This document shows, piece by piece, positions 45,858 through 57,400 of a stretch of 64,000 nt of DNA. The stretch's first letter is position 1; each line of letters starts with the position of its first letter. The stretch covers positions 61,001 through 125,000 of the forward strand of contig CAVLGW020000024.1 in assembly GCA_963669155.1 (NCBI GenBank), given 5' to 3'. Source of the stretch: Arbacia lixula (taxonomy: Eukaryota; Echinodermata; Echinoidea; Arbacioida; Arbaciidae). The translations under genes and the position numbers were made by a program. The notes under the pieces were generated by a model. The model worked only from the letters and a program-made list of their open reading frames with translations, made no database searches and was not told the DNA's origin.

Positions 45858-47951
45858 GGCATCTAAGTACACATGTTCCCAAGAAGATGATGCGTGGTAA
45901 GCATGACATACCATGGATCACTCCAGTCATCAGACGACTCATCAAGAGAAGGGATAGACTGAACAAGAAAGCTAGCCGGATGAAGAAGGAGCAAATTCCT
46001 GTCCCATTCCTCTTGGAGGACGAACTACTAGAACTGAAACACAAAATCCAATCAGAAGCACGACGAGCATATTGGAACCATCTGGAATCTATCTTCACAT
46101 CTGATGACGACTCAAACCAATACGAGGGATTGCGGAAGTTCTGGAGAAGTTCTAAAGAAAGACAACCAAGAAGTGACAAGCCCAAAGGACAAAGCAGAAG
46201 CACTAAACAACCAGTTCAAGTCAGTCTTCACCAATGAGACTGACCCACCTGCTGACCTTCTTCCAAGCATCACCCCCTTTGATTCCATGCCGGAAACCCA
46301 CAATACAACTGAGTGAATCACAAGGATATTGGAGAAACTCAAAGTTGGAAAGGCTCCCGGAACAGATGGAATCCCAGCCATGGTACTACACAAGCTCTCA
46401 CACGTCGTAGCTCCATCTCTGTGTGCAATATTCCAGCTCTCCTATGAGACGGGTGAGGTACAAGATGATTGGCGCCTTGTAAATGTGGTTCCTATATTCA
46501 AGGATGGTGACAAAACAGATCCTGGGAACTATCGTCCCATCTCCTTCACCTGCATTGCCTGCAAAATGATGGAACATGTCATTGCAAGCAGCATCATGAC
46601 CCACGCCAGCAGGAATGACATCCTGTACCCTCTGCAACATGGGTTTCGAACAAAGAAGTCATGTGAACTCCAACTTACTGGCTTCATCAGTGACCTCTTG
46701 AACAACATGGAGGATAACAAGCAAACTGACATAATCATCACTGACTTCAGCAAAGCGCTTGACAAGGTTGGCCACAAGAGGCTTCTCCAGAAGATTGAAT
46801 TCTATGGTGTTAGAGGCAAAAACATCAAGTGGATCTCCAGCTTTCTCCACAACAGGAAACAACAAGTTGTCTTGGCAGGATGCACCTCACCTGATGCAGA
46901 AGTCGGTTCTGGTGTACCCCAAGGATCTGTGCTGGGACCGTGCCTCTTTCTCTTCTACATCAACGACCTACCTGATCAACTCTCTTCCAAAGTTAGACTG
47001 TTTGCAGATGATGCAATCATGTACATGACCATCCAGGCTCAGGAAGATGCTAGGCTGCTCCAACAAGACCTGGACACCCTTAGTAGCTGGTCGAGGAACT
47101 GCATGATGGAACTCAATCCAAGGAAATGCCATGCAATAACAGTCACCAGGAAGAAGACCAGACAGATGCATCAGTACTCTCTGAATGGTGAAATTCTAGA
47201 TTCTGTCACATCAGCCAAATACCTTGGGGTAACTATCACATCTGACCTCAACTGGAAACAGCACATATCAAACATCTGCCAGAAGGCAAACAACTCCCAA
47301 GTATTTCTCAGAAGAAATGTAAGAGTCAACTCAACTCAACTCAAGACAACCGCATACCAGTCTCTTGTACGCCCGCTCCTTGAGTATGGCTGCATCGTCT
47401 GGGATCCTCACACAGTGGGATGCATACAACAGCTGGAGATGGTCCAGAGACGAGCAGCGAGGTATGTGCTGGATCGCTACCACCACACCAGTAGTGTCTC
47501 AGATATGCTGAGCCAGCTTGGATGGGCCTCCCTTGAAAGGAGAAGAGAAATCCACCGTCTCACAATGCTCTACAAGATGCATCACTCTCTAGTAGATTTC
47601 GACACAAACCAGTACATCCAACCGGCAGACACCAACCGTACAACAAGAGCCACACGACTGTTCTGCTACAGTATCCCGCTTTCCAGGACTGCTCAACACC
47701 AGCAGTCATACTTCCCACGAACAGTCCGTCAGTGGAATGCCTTACTTTTACAGGGTGTCCTTTCACCATCTGTGGAGGCCTTCCGTCACCACCTGATGGA
47801 AGGAGCGAAGTAATCGCTGACTAGACTTTTACTTGCACTTTGTAAATGAGCACCTGCGCACCCTGTGTATGCACACACACACACACACACAATGTCTACA
47901 AGAATCTTCAGGATTGAAGGAGGCAGATTAACCCGAAGAAAAAGAAGAAGA
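45858..47951 (+). mobile_element. 5'-truncated CR1/Jockey-type LINE
   Basis: Homology begins inside the linker between endonuclease and RT (WITPVIRRLIKRRDRLNKKA, then a frameshift near 46135-46150 to KAEALNNQFKSVFTNE), continues through RT and ends after a short 3' UTR with a (CA)9 tract (47872-47891) and AAGAAAAAGAAGAAG. The endonuclease is missing, as in a typical 5' truncation. Target-site duplication not found. Confidence 0.85.
46329..47813 (+). CDS. LINE reverse transcriptase fragment, 494 aa open frame
   Basis: Contains RT blocks in order: GKAPGTDGIP, NVVPIFKDGDKTDPGNYRPI, QHGFRTKKSCELQL, DFSKALDKVGH, SGVPQGSVLGP, FADDA (the YXDD catalytic box), PRKCHAI, AKYLGVTI, and a C-terminal RRAARYVLDRY and RQWNALL region. 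An in-frame TGA at 46314-46316 separates it from upstream RT-linker sequence, so the original protein is broken. The long frame with few lesions suggests a fairly recent insertion. DFSKALDKVGH departs from the usual DFSKAFDKVPH. Confidence 0.85.
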   Translation: MEKLKVGKAPGTDGIPAMVLHKLSHVVAPSLCAIFQLSYETGEVQDDWRLVNVVPIFKDGDKTDPGNYRPISFTCIACKMMEHVIASSIMTHASRNDILYPLQHGFRTKKSCELQLTGFISDLLNNMEDNKQTDIIITDFSKALDKVGHKRLLQKIEFYGVRGKNIKWISSFLHNRKQQVVLAGCTSPDAEVGSGVPQGSVLGPCLFLFYINDLPDQLSSKVRLFADDAIMYMTIQAQEDARLLQQDLDTLSSWSRNCMMELNPRKCHAITVTRKKTRQMHQYSLNGEILDSVTSAKYLGVTITSDLNWKQHISNICQKANNSQVFLRRNVRVNSTQLKTTAYQSLVRPLLEYGCIVWDPHTVGCIQQLEMVQRRAARYVLDRYHHTSSVSDMLSQLGWASLERRREIHRLTMLYKMHHSLVDFDTNQYIQPADTNRTTRATRLFCYSIPLSRTAQHQQSYFPRTVRQWNALLLQGVLSPSVEAFRHHLMEGAK

Positions 47952-49191
47952 TACAAACGACCAAAACACAGTTTAAAGTTTCAGAGTTGTAAAGATTATA
48001 TTACAGTTAGAAGAGTAGATGTAATATTAAAATGAAAATGACATGTTGGTTCATACGATCCTGCAACATATCATAGTAGATCTAATGTTATTAATACATG
48101 TAAGTACTTGAAAAGCACACTTCAAATCAATCTTAACCATCATTTATATGGCATGTAACTCTTATTCAGTGAACATATATACATTCCAAATTAAATGATA
48201 TGCTAGTATGTTAAACACTGTTTTACGATTTCAAATAAGGTATACTTGTGTCATTAAAGATTGTCAGTCCCTTTTGCAAGCTTAAAATTTGAAATCATCT
48301 GTCACGATCGTAGATTGAAGAAAGTGTGATTCAAGACCATTTCTAAGAATATAGCATGTTGAAGCTTTCTGTATATGTAAAAAATTTCAGCCGTTAAATT
48401 TCAAACCGACTTTTTTCGTACCACGAAAAAAGTATTAGTCTTTCTTACAGTATCTATGTGGTTATTATGCGTGTGCGAAATCCTAATTTTATGAGTAACT
48501 ACCAAACTTTGGAGATGATTCCTTCTGAAGAACAATTTTTTTCATAATGCGTTTAATAATTTAATTAACAGATTAATCAATAAAGCAGATATTTCAACAC
48601 AAGCTGCTAAGAGCCTGGAGTAAAGACTATTAATCAGACGTTGTTTACGTGCATTATTTGAATTTTACACAACGTATCAGTTTCAAATTGTGAATATAGA
48701 GCTTGCTAACAATTCTCTATATGTTTTGCCAATGTTTCGACGGTTTTGTGGTGATCTGAAAAAGGGACTGGCTGTCTTTAAAGGGCAAAACAATGGACTT
48801 GTGTTTTGACTTCACCTATACCGTGTATTTTTTCACTAAAAACGATTTGTCAATCCATCTTTTCTTTCGACAACACGTAAACATGTACTTGTTAAGGTCA
48901 ACATATTTTGTTAACCTGGAGGTTTTTGGGGGGTTAACAAAATATCATAGCTCTTTTAACTTTCTTTCGTCAGGGTGTCTGTAATTGCTGTACGAGTCTT
49001 GATTTTAGTTACAGGATTTACAATAAATTGCACTACACACATTTAATCTACTAAAGACGTGTTTCAAACAATTGTTCAATATCCATTGCCAGTATGATAT
49101 GCGTGTATACATATATATATATATATGCGTTACGTGGTATTACGCGCTTTTCAATGCATTGCTCATGGTATTGTTAGCAAAATTTTAGTTG

Positions 49192-49240
49192 CCTGATGAT
49201 AGCAACTCCGAGTTGCGCAATAAACATGTCGAAACCACAG
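49192..49240 (+). ncRNA. Hammerhead-like / Penelope terminal-repeat fragment
   Basis: CCTGATGA, then a perfect GCAACT..AGTTGC hairpin, then GTCGAAACC. CTGATGA and GAAAC are hammerhead core strings, but 13 bases separate the hairpin from GAAAC, so a normal stem II fold is not satisfied. It lies between two TA microsatellites, which may be its insertion site. Confidence 0.3.
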
Positions 49241-50791
49241 CCATTATATATATATATATATATATATATTGATCAAATATGTGCATTCAATAAGAACTTA
49301 TAAATATGTTTAACGATTTTTACAGGGTTGCTTTAAGCGGGAAAGTTGTATAAACACATGTATCAGTTTCACGAAATTTTAACCATGATGTGTTTTACTT
49401 ACGTGAATTGTACTGTAATTATTGTTCAATTATTGTTCAATTTCTTACTTTCAAATAAGTTAACTGTATTGCAGCATCAGTATAGACTGTAGACTAAATT
49501 AAGGGGTTATATTAAGTAAACGTGAATGTCACGTTCATACCATTTTAGCGTAGTGCAATTTGTTAATACAGTCAACATATTTTACAGCATACTTCGATGA
49601 GTAAAATAATAAAGAAACTCATACGGATGCAAAACAATTAAGGAGAAATTCATTACAGTGTTATCATTAATATGATAGGTTTGCGTAATATATAGCATTC
49701 GTCATGAACTTCAGATAAAACAAAATAATGGAATGCAAACAGACATAATAATAGTAACGTCGTAGTCAAAAAGTACATTGCCTATTTACATATGTAAATA
49801 TTGATATTTGCTGATGAAACGATATCGAATGAATTTGAAGTGTCTGCAAAAACAGTGAGAATGTGCTCCGAACGTCTTAAGTTCACAGCGAACATGGTAC
49901 GTAGCACTGACGTCTTTTGCATAATGTGTTATGCAAATAATGATTTCATATTTATGATAATAGTGTACAATTCTTTTTAAGAGAGAACAACCACATATTT
50001 CTAATTGTACCACTAAAAACAGAAATCATTAGGCTTAAAGGCAGTATATACAAAATAAATGATGTAAAATGATGAACAGATAATTCGTTCTTTACATATG
50101 TAATTATATACATTAATACAATATTATAATTAATGTACGATGTGATATCAGGCATACGTGATTAAATGCAATGTATTGGTTATAAAACACGAACGTAACT
50201 TCATGACATGTTCGCATAATATATGTATGAGAGAAAGTGGTTATAAATTAACATATTTACATGAAACAAACATATTACACCTTTTTACTATAATTTGTAA
50301 AATTATTTCATACTCAAATTATTATAGTGAATGATTATTTCATTATTTCTTTAAGAGCAGAAAAAAAGAACCATTACTTATCATCGTGAAATGATAGAGT
50401 TAAGGTTGAACTATACGAGTGTGCGTTTATCGGTATACCCTATCACAATTCTAATCTGGAATACATAACAGCATCATAAGAAGCGTTCAGGACGTCACGT
50501 TAACAAATATTTTACAACTAAAAGCAAACGCATACTATGTGAGGATTTAATGCTTGAAAAACATTTGCACAATTTTGTCATTGTGGTATTCACGAGCGTG
50601 TAGTGTTGGCTAGACGTATATTAACATCTTAATGTTAGAATTGATCACTGCAAGCACAATGGTTCGGGGTAAAGCAGAAACTTCGTGTGATCTGGTGTTT
50701 CTCTTTCAAAGGATGGTGTTCTTACCCGAAACTCAAATTACTTATGTATGCACTAGCAGTAATACTAATAAAAAAAAACGCTTCTCTTGGC

Positions 50792-50797
50792 TTTATT
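50792..50797 (-). terminator. Candidate poly(A) signal for gene C
   Basis: TTTATT on the plus strand, AATAAA in gene sense, about 305 bases past the stop codon. Confidence 0.4.
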
Positions 50798-51102
50798 TCC
50801 TGACAGACTTGCATTAATGCAAGATCAATTAATGCAATGCATGCTGGTATTGTGCTGTGAATGAGAGTATGTATGTTAAACACGACATTTTTCAACAGTA
50901 TTGTATTAATGGCCTATTTGGTAGACAACGTAATATTAAAATTCATAGCTTGCGTTCAAATCATAACTTTGGTAATGTTTCTTTATACCAGAATTCCATA
51001 CACTGTCAAGTGAGGTCCACAACGACACAGTCATGGTTACGCGGCTTTCCACCAGGATAATACGTTTAAAGAAAAAAAAAAGAAAATCGACACTGAAACA
51101 CC

Positions 51103-51447
51103 CTATGAAGGAATCAAATAACCATCTGCGCTTTCTGCTATCGTAGTTTTCGAGGAAAACAGCAAGTCTATAGCCTCTTTCCGTGCGTTTATCTTCTGTT
51201 CTTGTTCGTCCTTTTGCGTGGAACTGCTATTAGTTTGGGGAAGCACTGGTCGCATGGGAACATACTCTTCCGTCACAGAATCATCACGGAAAATGTGATC
51301 GTTCTCGTATTCGTGGGGCGTCTCGTCGCTAGACGTTTCAGAATGGGTTGGTGTAGACCACGCACTGCAGGTCGACAGCCGGACAGATGGTACACTCTGG
51401 TCGTAGAAAGTACGCTTTGGGGATCTTTCATCTACGTCCGCATATGT
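51103..51447 (-). CDS. Gene C exon 8: tyrosine-motif cytoplasmic tail
   Basis: Starts TYADVDERSP (compare NYDDIRDESP in gene B). Tyrosines at exon codons 2, 15, 47, 62 and 110; 47 is in EYEND, 62 in EEYVPM, 110 in DGYLIPS just before the stop. Acceptor CATTATAG. Confidence 0.83.
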   Translation of the reverse strand, partial: TYADVDERSPKRTFYDQSVPSVRLSTCSAWSTPTHSETSSDETPHEYENDHIFRDDSVTEEYVPMRPVLPQTNSSSTQKDEQEQKINARKEAIDLLFSSKTTIAESADGYLIPS

Positions 51448-54400
51448 CTATAATGAGTCGAGAACAATGGGAGATGCTAAGCTACTACTTGAATTGCGTG
51501 GTAAGGTGACATGCTCTTCTTTTTTAAAGAGAATATGATAAACATGCATGGATTTTCATGAACATTGATAGCGTTTATTATGAGCGATAATGAAGTGACG
51601 TCCCTCCAAAATGTGACGTTAATCACTCATTAGCTAAAGGAAATGGAAGATTAAGTTGTCATTAGAGAGTGCACTAATAAAAAGGTGCATAAGGACATTC
51701 CATGTCTATGTACACTACAGAAATAACGTGTGCCCGATATCACAACACATCATTGTATATCTCTTAGACGTTTCATATCATAAGTGAGCATATTAAAATA
51801 ATTAACGAGGGAAATCGCATTTTTAATCCAATTATGATATTCAATGAAATCTGCAAATTGAATGGTACGAGACGAGAACACATTTGCTTACACGGTCGGA
51901 TACCGCTGATTCTCGGTTAGTGGGTGTATTCCGTGATGAAGCAGGAACAGGAGGTAGAGTCCCATTATCCAGTGTATGCTGTCCTACATCAGTAACAGGC
52001 ATTATAATGGAAAGAACCAGTTTGTTAGCTCTTCTATAGCCCAGATACCTGGAAACAATTGACACACATTCTATTATAACCGAACGAGGTTGATACAGTA
52101 CATCAACTATTGTATATAGAACGGTAAAGTGAGACGTCGTTCAGGAAAGTAAGAAATACAGAGCATCGCAGTGGGAGTTTCTTTTGGTCCAATGTACATG
52201 TATGTAATGTATGAGATGTTCCCTGTAACATAAATGAACACGAACCCTAATGGAGCATTTGGGACATAACCACACAAAAACAAGTAAGCTTATCTAAGCG
52301 CTACTAGCATTGCAGAAATATGATACATGTTTTTAACAAAATATGATATTTAGTCACTACTTGTAATACATGCTCTGCAACGTACACAATTAATTTCAAG
52401 CCATATAATCAAATACACAAGAGTGCAGATGAATTGTTAAAATTCTTGCTTTGAATTTCGGTGTGTTTTTATCAACCATTACTACAGTTTCTGTAAGGAA
52501 TTGGTGCATCATAATAATACCCTCGTACATAGTAATCAATGTTATTGCACTTTAGGACGTCGTATCTCTAAAATGATCCAGAATTGTGAATAGTACATAC
52601 ATACATACCTACTAAGATGTGTGTCAAGCGGTTTTGTAACATAATGAGATGCCACAAGCCTTAAGCACTTTTCTTAAATTCAACCGTGAAACATGTTTGT
52701 AAAATATTTTACCTTGAGATCTCTTCCATACGATTGTTCCACAACAGATGAAGAAAAATAAGGCATTAGGTACCACTATCGTAAGGATGATGAAGATTTT
52801 GCCCTCAAATATTGCTCCTCCTGGGGCGAATCGATAAAGAATGTGCAACAAAATGAACATCAATATAGAAGTGAACTTGAAAGAATATCTCTCTGTGGAA
52901 TAACAGCCTTTATTGTTCTTACTGATATGGTAGTTATTATTAACCTGCTGATGTTAAAGTTATATATTATTGATACAACCATGATGAGGTAATAGTTCAG
53001 CGGAAAGGGAATGACAGACAATTAATTCTTCTCCAATATGGTCACGTGTGTACGTATTTGACGGTCTATTTGTCTGTTACCAGTATGTTTAACTTTCCAC
53101 CCCAAGTGTTGGTTCAGGCAATCAGAACGCTATTGATGAAATTATTTTTTTTCCAGGGAAATACATTTAATTCTAATCTCCATCCATACCAACCTTCAAT
53201 ACTAAACGTGACCATGATAGAAACAGTAGAACCTCCAAAAGTGTTCTGAGCCGTTCCACAAGAGATGGATTTCCCATGAAATCCTGACGTCGGACGAAAC
53301 GTGAAGATCAAATAACTGACTACAAGTTTTGGATTCGTTACCTCCCTCATCTGAGTCGGTAAATGATGGGGAAGTACTAAATCTGGGACGGTAGTGTTCC
53401 ATTCGAGTTGCACGCCAGGCTTGACCGGTGGTTCCGTCTCGCAGATTAACGTCTTCTCTATCCCAGCCCTCATTGTTAAGATGTCGTTGCTGCGATATGT
53501 AACACGGGAGACTGGATCCCGAAGAACCAGGTACTCCGGGGGAACTAAGGGTACAACAACGACCAATTATGAGGTGCTCATTTCAATAATTGCTACATAT
53601 GATGCAAACATTGAAGTGGAGTAGTGTGCAAGTACATGACGGAGTAACATAACGGATAAGCGTGCACAAATAATCAGAAGCTAAAAGGAAAAGCAGCTCA
53701 GTTTGAAAAACACATTTTTTTTACATAATTTCTGATTGTTCTAAATAGTAAAACGATCTACATAAATGTTTATAAACACAGAAAGTAGGGACCATTAACG
53801 ATATCAGAATGAAATCGTGCAGGCAATATATTGGCAAAAATAGTCAAGTTGTAGTTTGTATGGTTACCGGCAAACCTACATAACATTATGCGTTTCCATA
53901 TACCGATGTGTCCTAGAATACATACATTACTTGTGTCGCTGAAAAAATGGCTTACCTTCTACGTCAAGAGTAAAATCAACCGAAATACATTCACTGGTCA
54001 TTTCTCTTTGCCCAGTCTCGCACTTGATAATCGCGCCATCATCAAGTAGCTGCGATATGAACGTAATAGTTATGTAGCTGATGACTAGTGGTCCGCTTGT
54101 ATTCTTCATCATAGTTCCGTTGCTTTTTGCAAGAATATGTCGCTCTTTCAAATCTGTATCCCAGAGAAGTTCGGCGGCAGGTGTCACGGGAGGGCTGGTT
54201 TCGCATATTAGAGTTTGTGGAGTGCCTGCTTGAGTCCGGAAGTTCCGACCTTTGTGCAAAGTCTCATTTGATGAAGGGTTCCTCAGATTTAGGTGCGTGG
54301 GTAGCACTGAAAGAACAAAGCTTGCTTGCATTGTTTTAAGAATGATATGGTGTTTCAATGTTCTATAATACATGTTTAAACGCAGTAGTACTTTGATGAT

Positions 54401-57400
54401 TTGATTTACATAAGTGGAATTACCATTACACGTGCATTGTTATTCATACTTTCAGAAGACGTAATCAAATTGTAGATCGATCTGCCGATTGGGTAGTAAA
54501 CAAAGAATATAATATTTGGCTAGATAGGGAACAAACATGGCAAATTACAGCAGGGTACATGACGTGATTTGTGTGGTTGAGCTCGACTCTTTTGTCTCTG
54601 AATCGGAATAATGCATTATGATCATATTACTTGGAATACAGCATTTGCATTAATACTATTGGGGCTGATGAAGGAAATAAAGAAACTCACTGTACACGTT
54701 ATCAAATAAGTCCAATTTCTTCACCAGCCTTTAAAACGGGCGATATCATGCATTATGTTATCGTACTCATGTAAGCAATTCAAGGCCTGCCCACACTTTA
54801 ACACATCACAAGGATCTAACTACTAACACAATTTTGATTCAACTAAGACAAATACGTTCGTGTATTTTTTTTACTTCCTCGTTTAGAGGTATCACAATGG
54901 GAATGCAAATTGAAAGACATATTTACCACAAATTCAAAGACGTTTGTTGATGGTTTCTCAGTCTTCGAAAATGTATGACCATTGTATCAGTATTAAGTAC
55001 ACATATACAATTAACAATGCGTTTTAATTCGTTGTCTTATACAGCACTTGTTCAACAAACACACAAGTCGGTTATCTTTTAGCCTGTGTTATATGCCTTG
55101 TATTTGTTCCCCCTGCATGGCTCCCAGATTTGAATTGTCATTGTATTTGTCGGTATGTTTCTTTATGTTAACTTGACCTGAACAAAATTTAACAGATATA
55201 CATATCTCTGATATGATATATTTGACATCAAAATACAATATAAATTTAACAAAAGGACAAAGCATCTTTTATTAGATGAATAGTCCGAAAATATTTTTCT
55301 CCACGGATTACGTAAAAGTCATTTTTCAGCAATATTCAAACTTGTGCTACAGTTGGCAGCAAAATTATTCAACCCCCCTCTCATTTTTGACATTCTGTCA
55401 TAATGAATAATATTGCAGCAGCAGATTGCTACTAAACCATTAAGATAGTTCGCAGACAGTTAATTACTAAAGAATACCGGAGAAAAAAAATCAAATTTTA
55501 CTGCATAGGTCATCTGAAATTGCAATTTGCGCCCAAAAAGCATGTTGCAAAATTATTCAACCCCCTGTTTTACACACAGGAAACGAATGCACAAATAATG
55601 ACAATTTCACACCCAGTGCATATATTCTGAGGTGAATGCTGATTTTATTTATCTTCCACCTGAAACTGGAACCTTTATATGCACAACTAACAAGTTGTAA
55701 CATTATTCAAGCCAGATGGGTCTGTCTTTTAGTACTTTGTGCAGCATCCATTTGGTGCAATGACCTCCTGCAGACGAGATGAATAGTCTAACACAAGCTT
55801 CTCACAACGCACCTTGGAGATGTTAGCCCATTCCTCTTGCGCAATGGTCTTAAGATAATCGATGCATGTAGGTCTACGTGCTGCAACAGCTTTCTTCAGA
55901 TCCCACCACAAATTCTCTTTTGGGTTTAGGTCTGGAGACTGTGATGGTCACTCAAGGTGGGCAAGAGGAATTGGCTAACACCCCCGAGGAGCGTTGTGAG
56001 AAGCTTGTGAGAGGCTATTCATCTCGTCTGCAGGAGGTCATTGCACCAAATGGATGCTGCACAAAGTACTAAAAGACACACCCATCCGGCTTGAATAATG
56101 TTACAACTTGTTAGTTGTGCATATAAAGGTTCCAGTTTCAGGTGGAGGATAAATAAAATCAGCATTCTCCTCAGAATATATGCACTGGCTGTGAAATTGT
56201 CATTATTTGTGCATTCGTTTCCTGTGTGTAAAACAGGGGGTTGAATAATTTTGCAACATGCTTTTTGGGCGTAAATTGCAATTTCAGATGACCTATGCAG
56301 TAAAATTTGATTTTTTTTCCTCCGGTATTCTTTAGTATATAACTGTCTGCTAACTATCTTAATGGTTTAGTAGCAATCTGCTGCTGCAATATTATTCATT
56401 ATGACAGAATGTCAAAAATGAGAGGGGGGTTGAATAATTTTGCTGCCAACTGTATATAAAAACAGCATGCGCTACCTTTTACATCAAGTATGACCGTGAC
56501 TAAAAGAATCTCCTGAGTCAGCATATCTATGACGGAAGAGCAGGTGATATACTTTCCAGTATCGTCAAACACTGGTACAAAGGAAAGAACAGCTCTCTTG
56601 AAGAAGAGTCCCTCTGAGCTTGCGGGTATTGTCACATTACTCAGAATCTGGTCAGATTGGTTATTGAGGGTCGTATTCCAGTATATCTCGTATCGTTCAG
56701 TTACCGCGTCATCTGTATCACACATCAGCACGCTCCTTTTCCCCTCCACAACTGGTACAAGAGTCCCTGGCAGCAGGGTGGCGTTCGTTTCCTCATCACG
56801 GATCGTAAGCTTCGTTGGCGGCACTGGATTGTTTAATGGTAGAAATAATGTATGTATATCCACATAAATAGTATATTTGTATGAAAATGTGTTTTACATG
56901 ATGCATTTACACACTCTATCCAGCATTACCTTGGTGACATTACCAATTTATTATAGATCTGCACCACGTTCTCTATTCCATAGGAAGCTTCCTTATAAGA
57001 TTACATTTGCTCATAATTCCATGTAACAGTAAAATATACTCTACTTGGTAAAGCACGGTGATTGCATATATTATCATAGGTAGCAAAGGGGAGATTTAAG
57101 CCGGCTATTCACCTTCGCCTAGCGCCATCTCTGTAGTGAGATGACCACTCTCTCGTATTACGCAAGGATGGGCAATATGTCTATGAAAAATGCTGTAAAT
57201 TATGATTACCCAAACTTATTTTCGTTGGGCTTTTGAGAATAATGAGACTAAGACAGACAAGTAAGATAAATGACAAACGGCGTTGATATTGTATCCTCGC
57301 GAACCAATTTTAAATTGGCTATACACATTAGGGTCTCATGCGTTTTGTTTTATATACATGTGTGCCATCGATAAGTTTTAGGGGAGTTTTTGTTTCGGTC

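Larger units (their letters stand above)
47952..51102. other. 3' flank of gene C, no other gene seen
   Basis: AT-rich, with TA microsatellites at 49104-49126 and 49244-49270 and a perfect hairpin (CTTTTTTCGT/ACGAAAAAAG) at 48410-48432. No exon-like frame. Confidence 0.5.
55350..56452. mobile_element. Palindromic Tc1-type transposon derivative
   Basis: Ends CAGTTGGCAGCAAAATTATT and its exact inverse, flanked by TA at 55348 and 56453. The two arms are nearly identical inverted copies meeting near 55950. Each contains the C-terminal codons and 3' flank of a Tc1 transposase gene, so the element is two 3' ends joined head-to-head. High arm identity suggests a recent origin. Confidence 0.9.
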
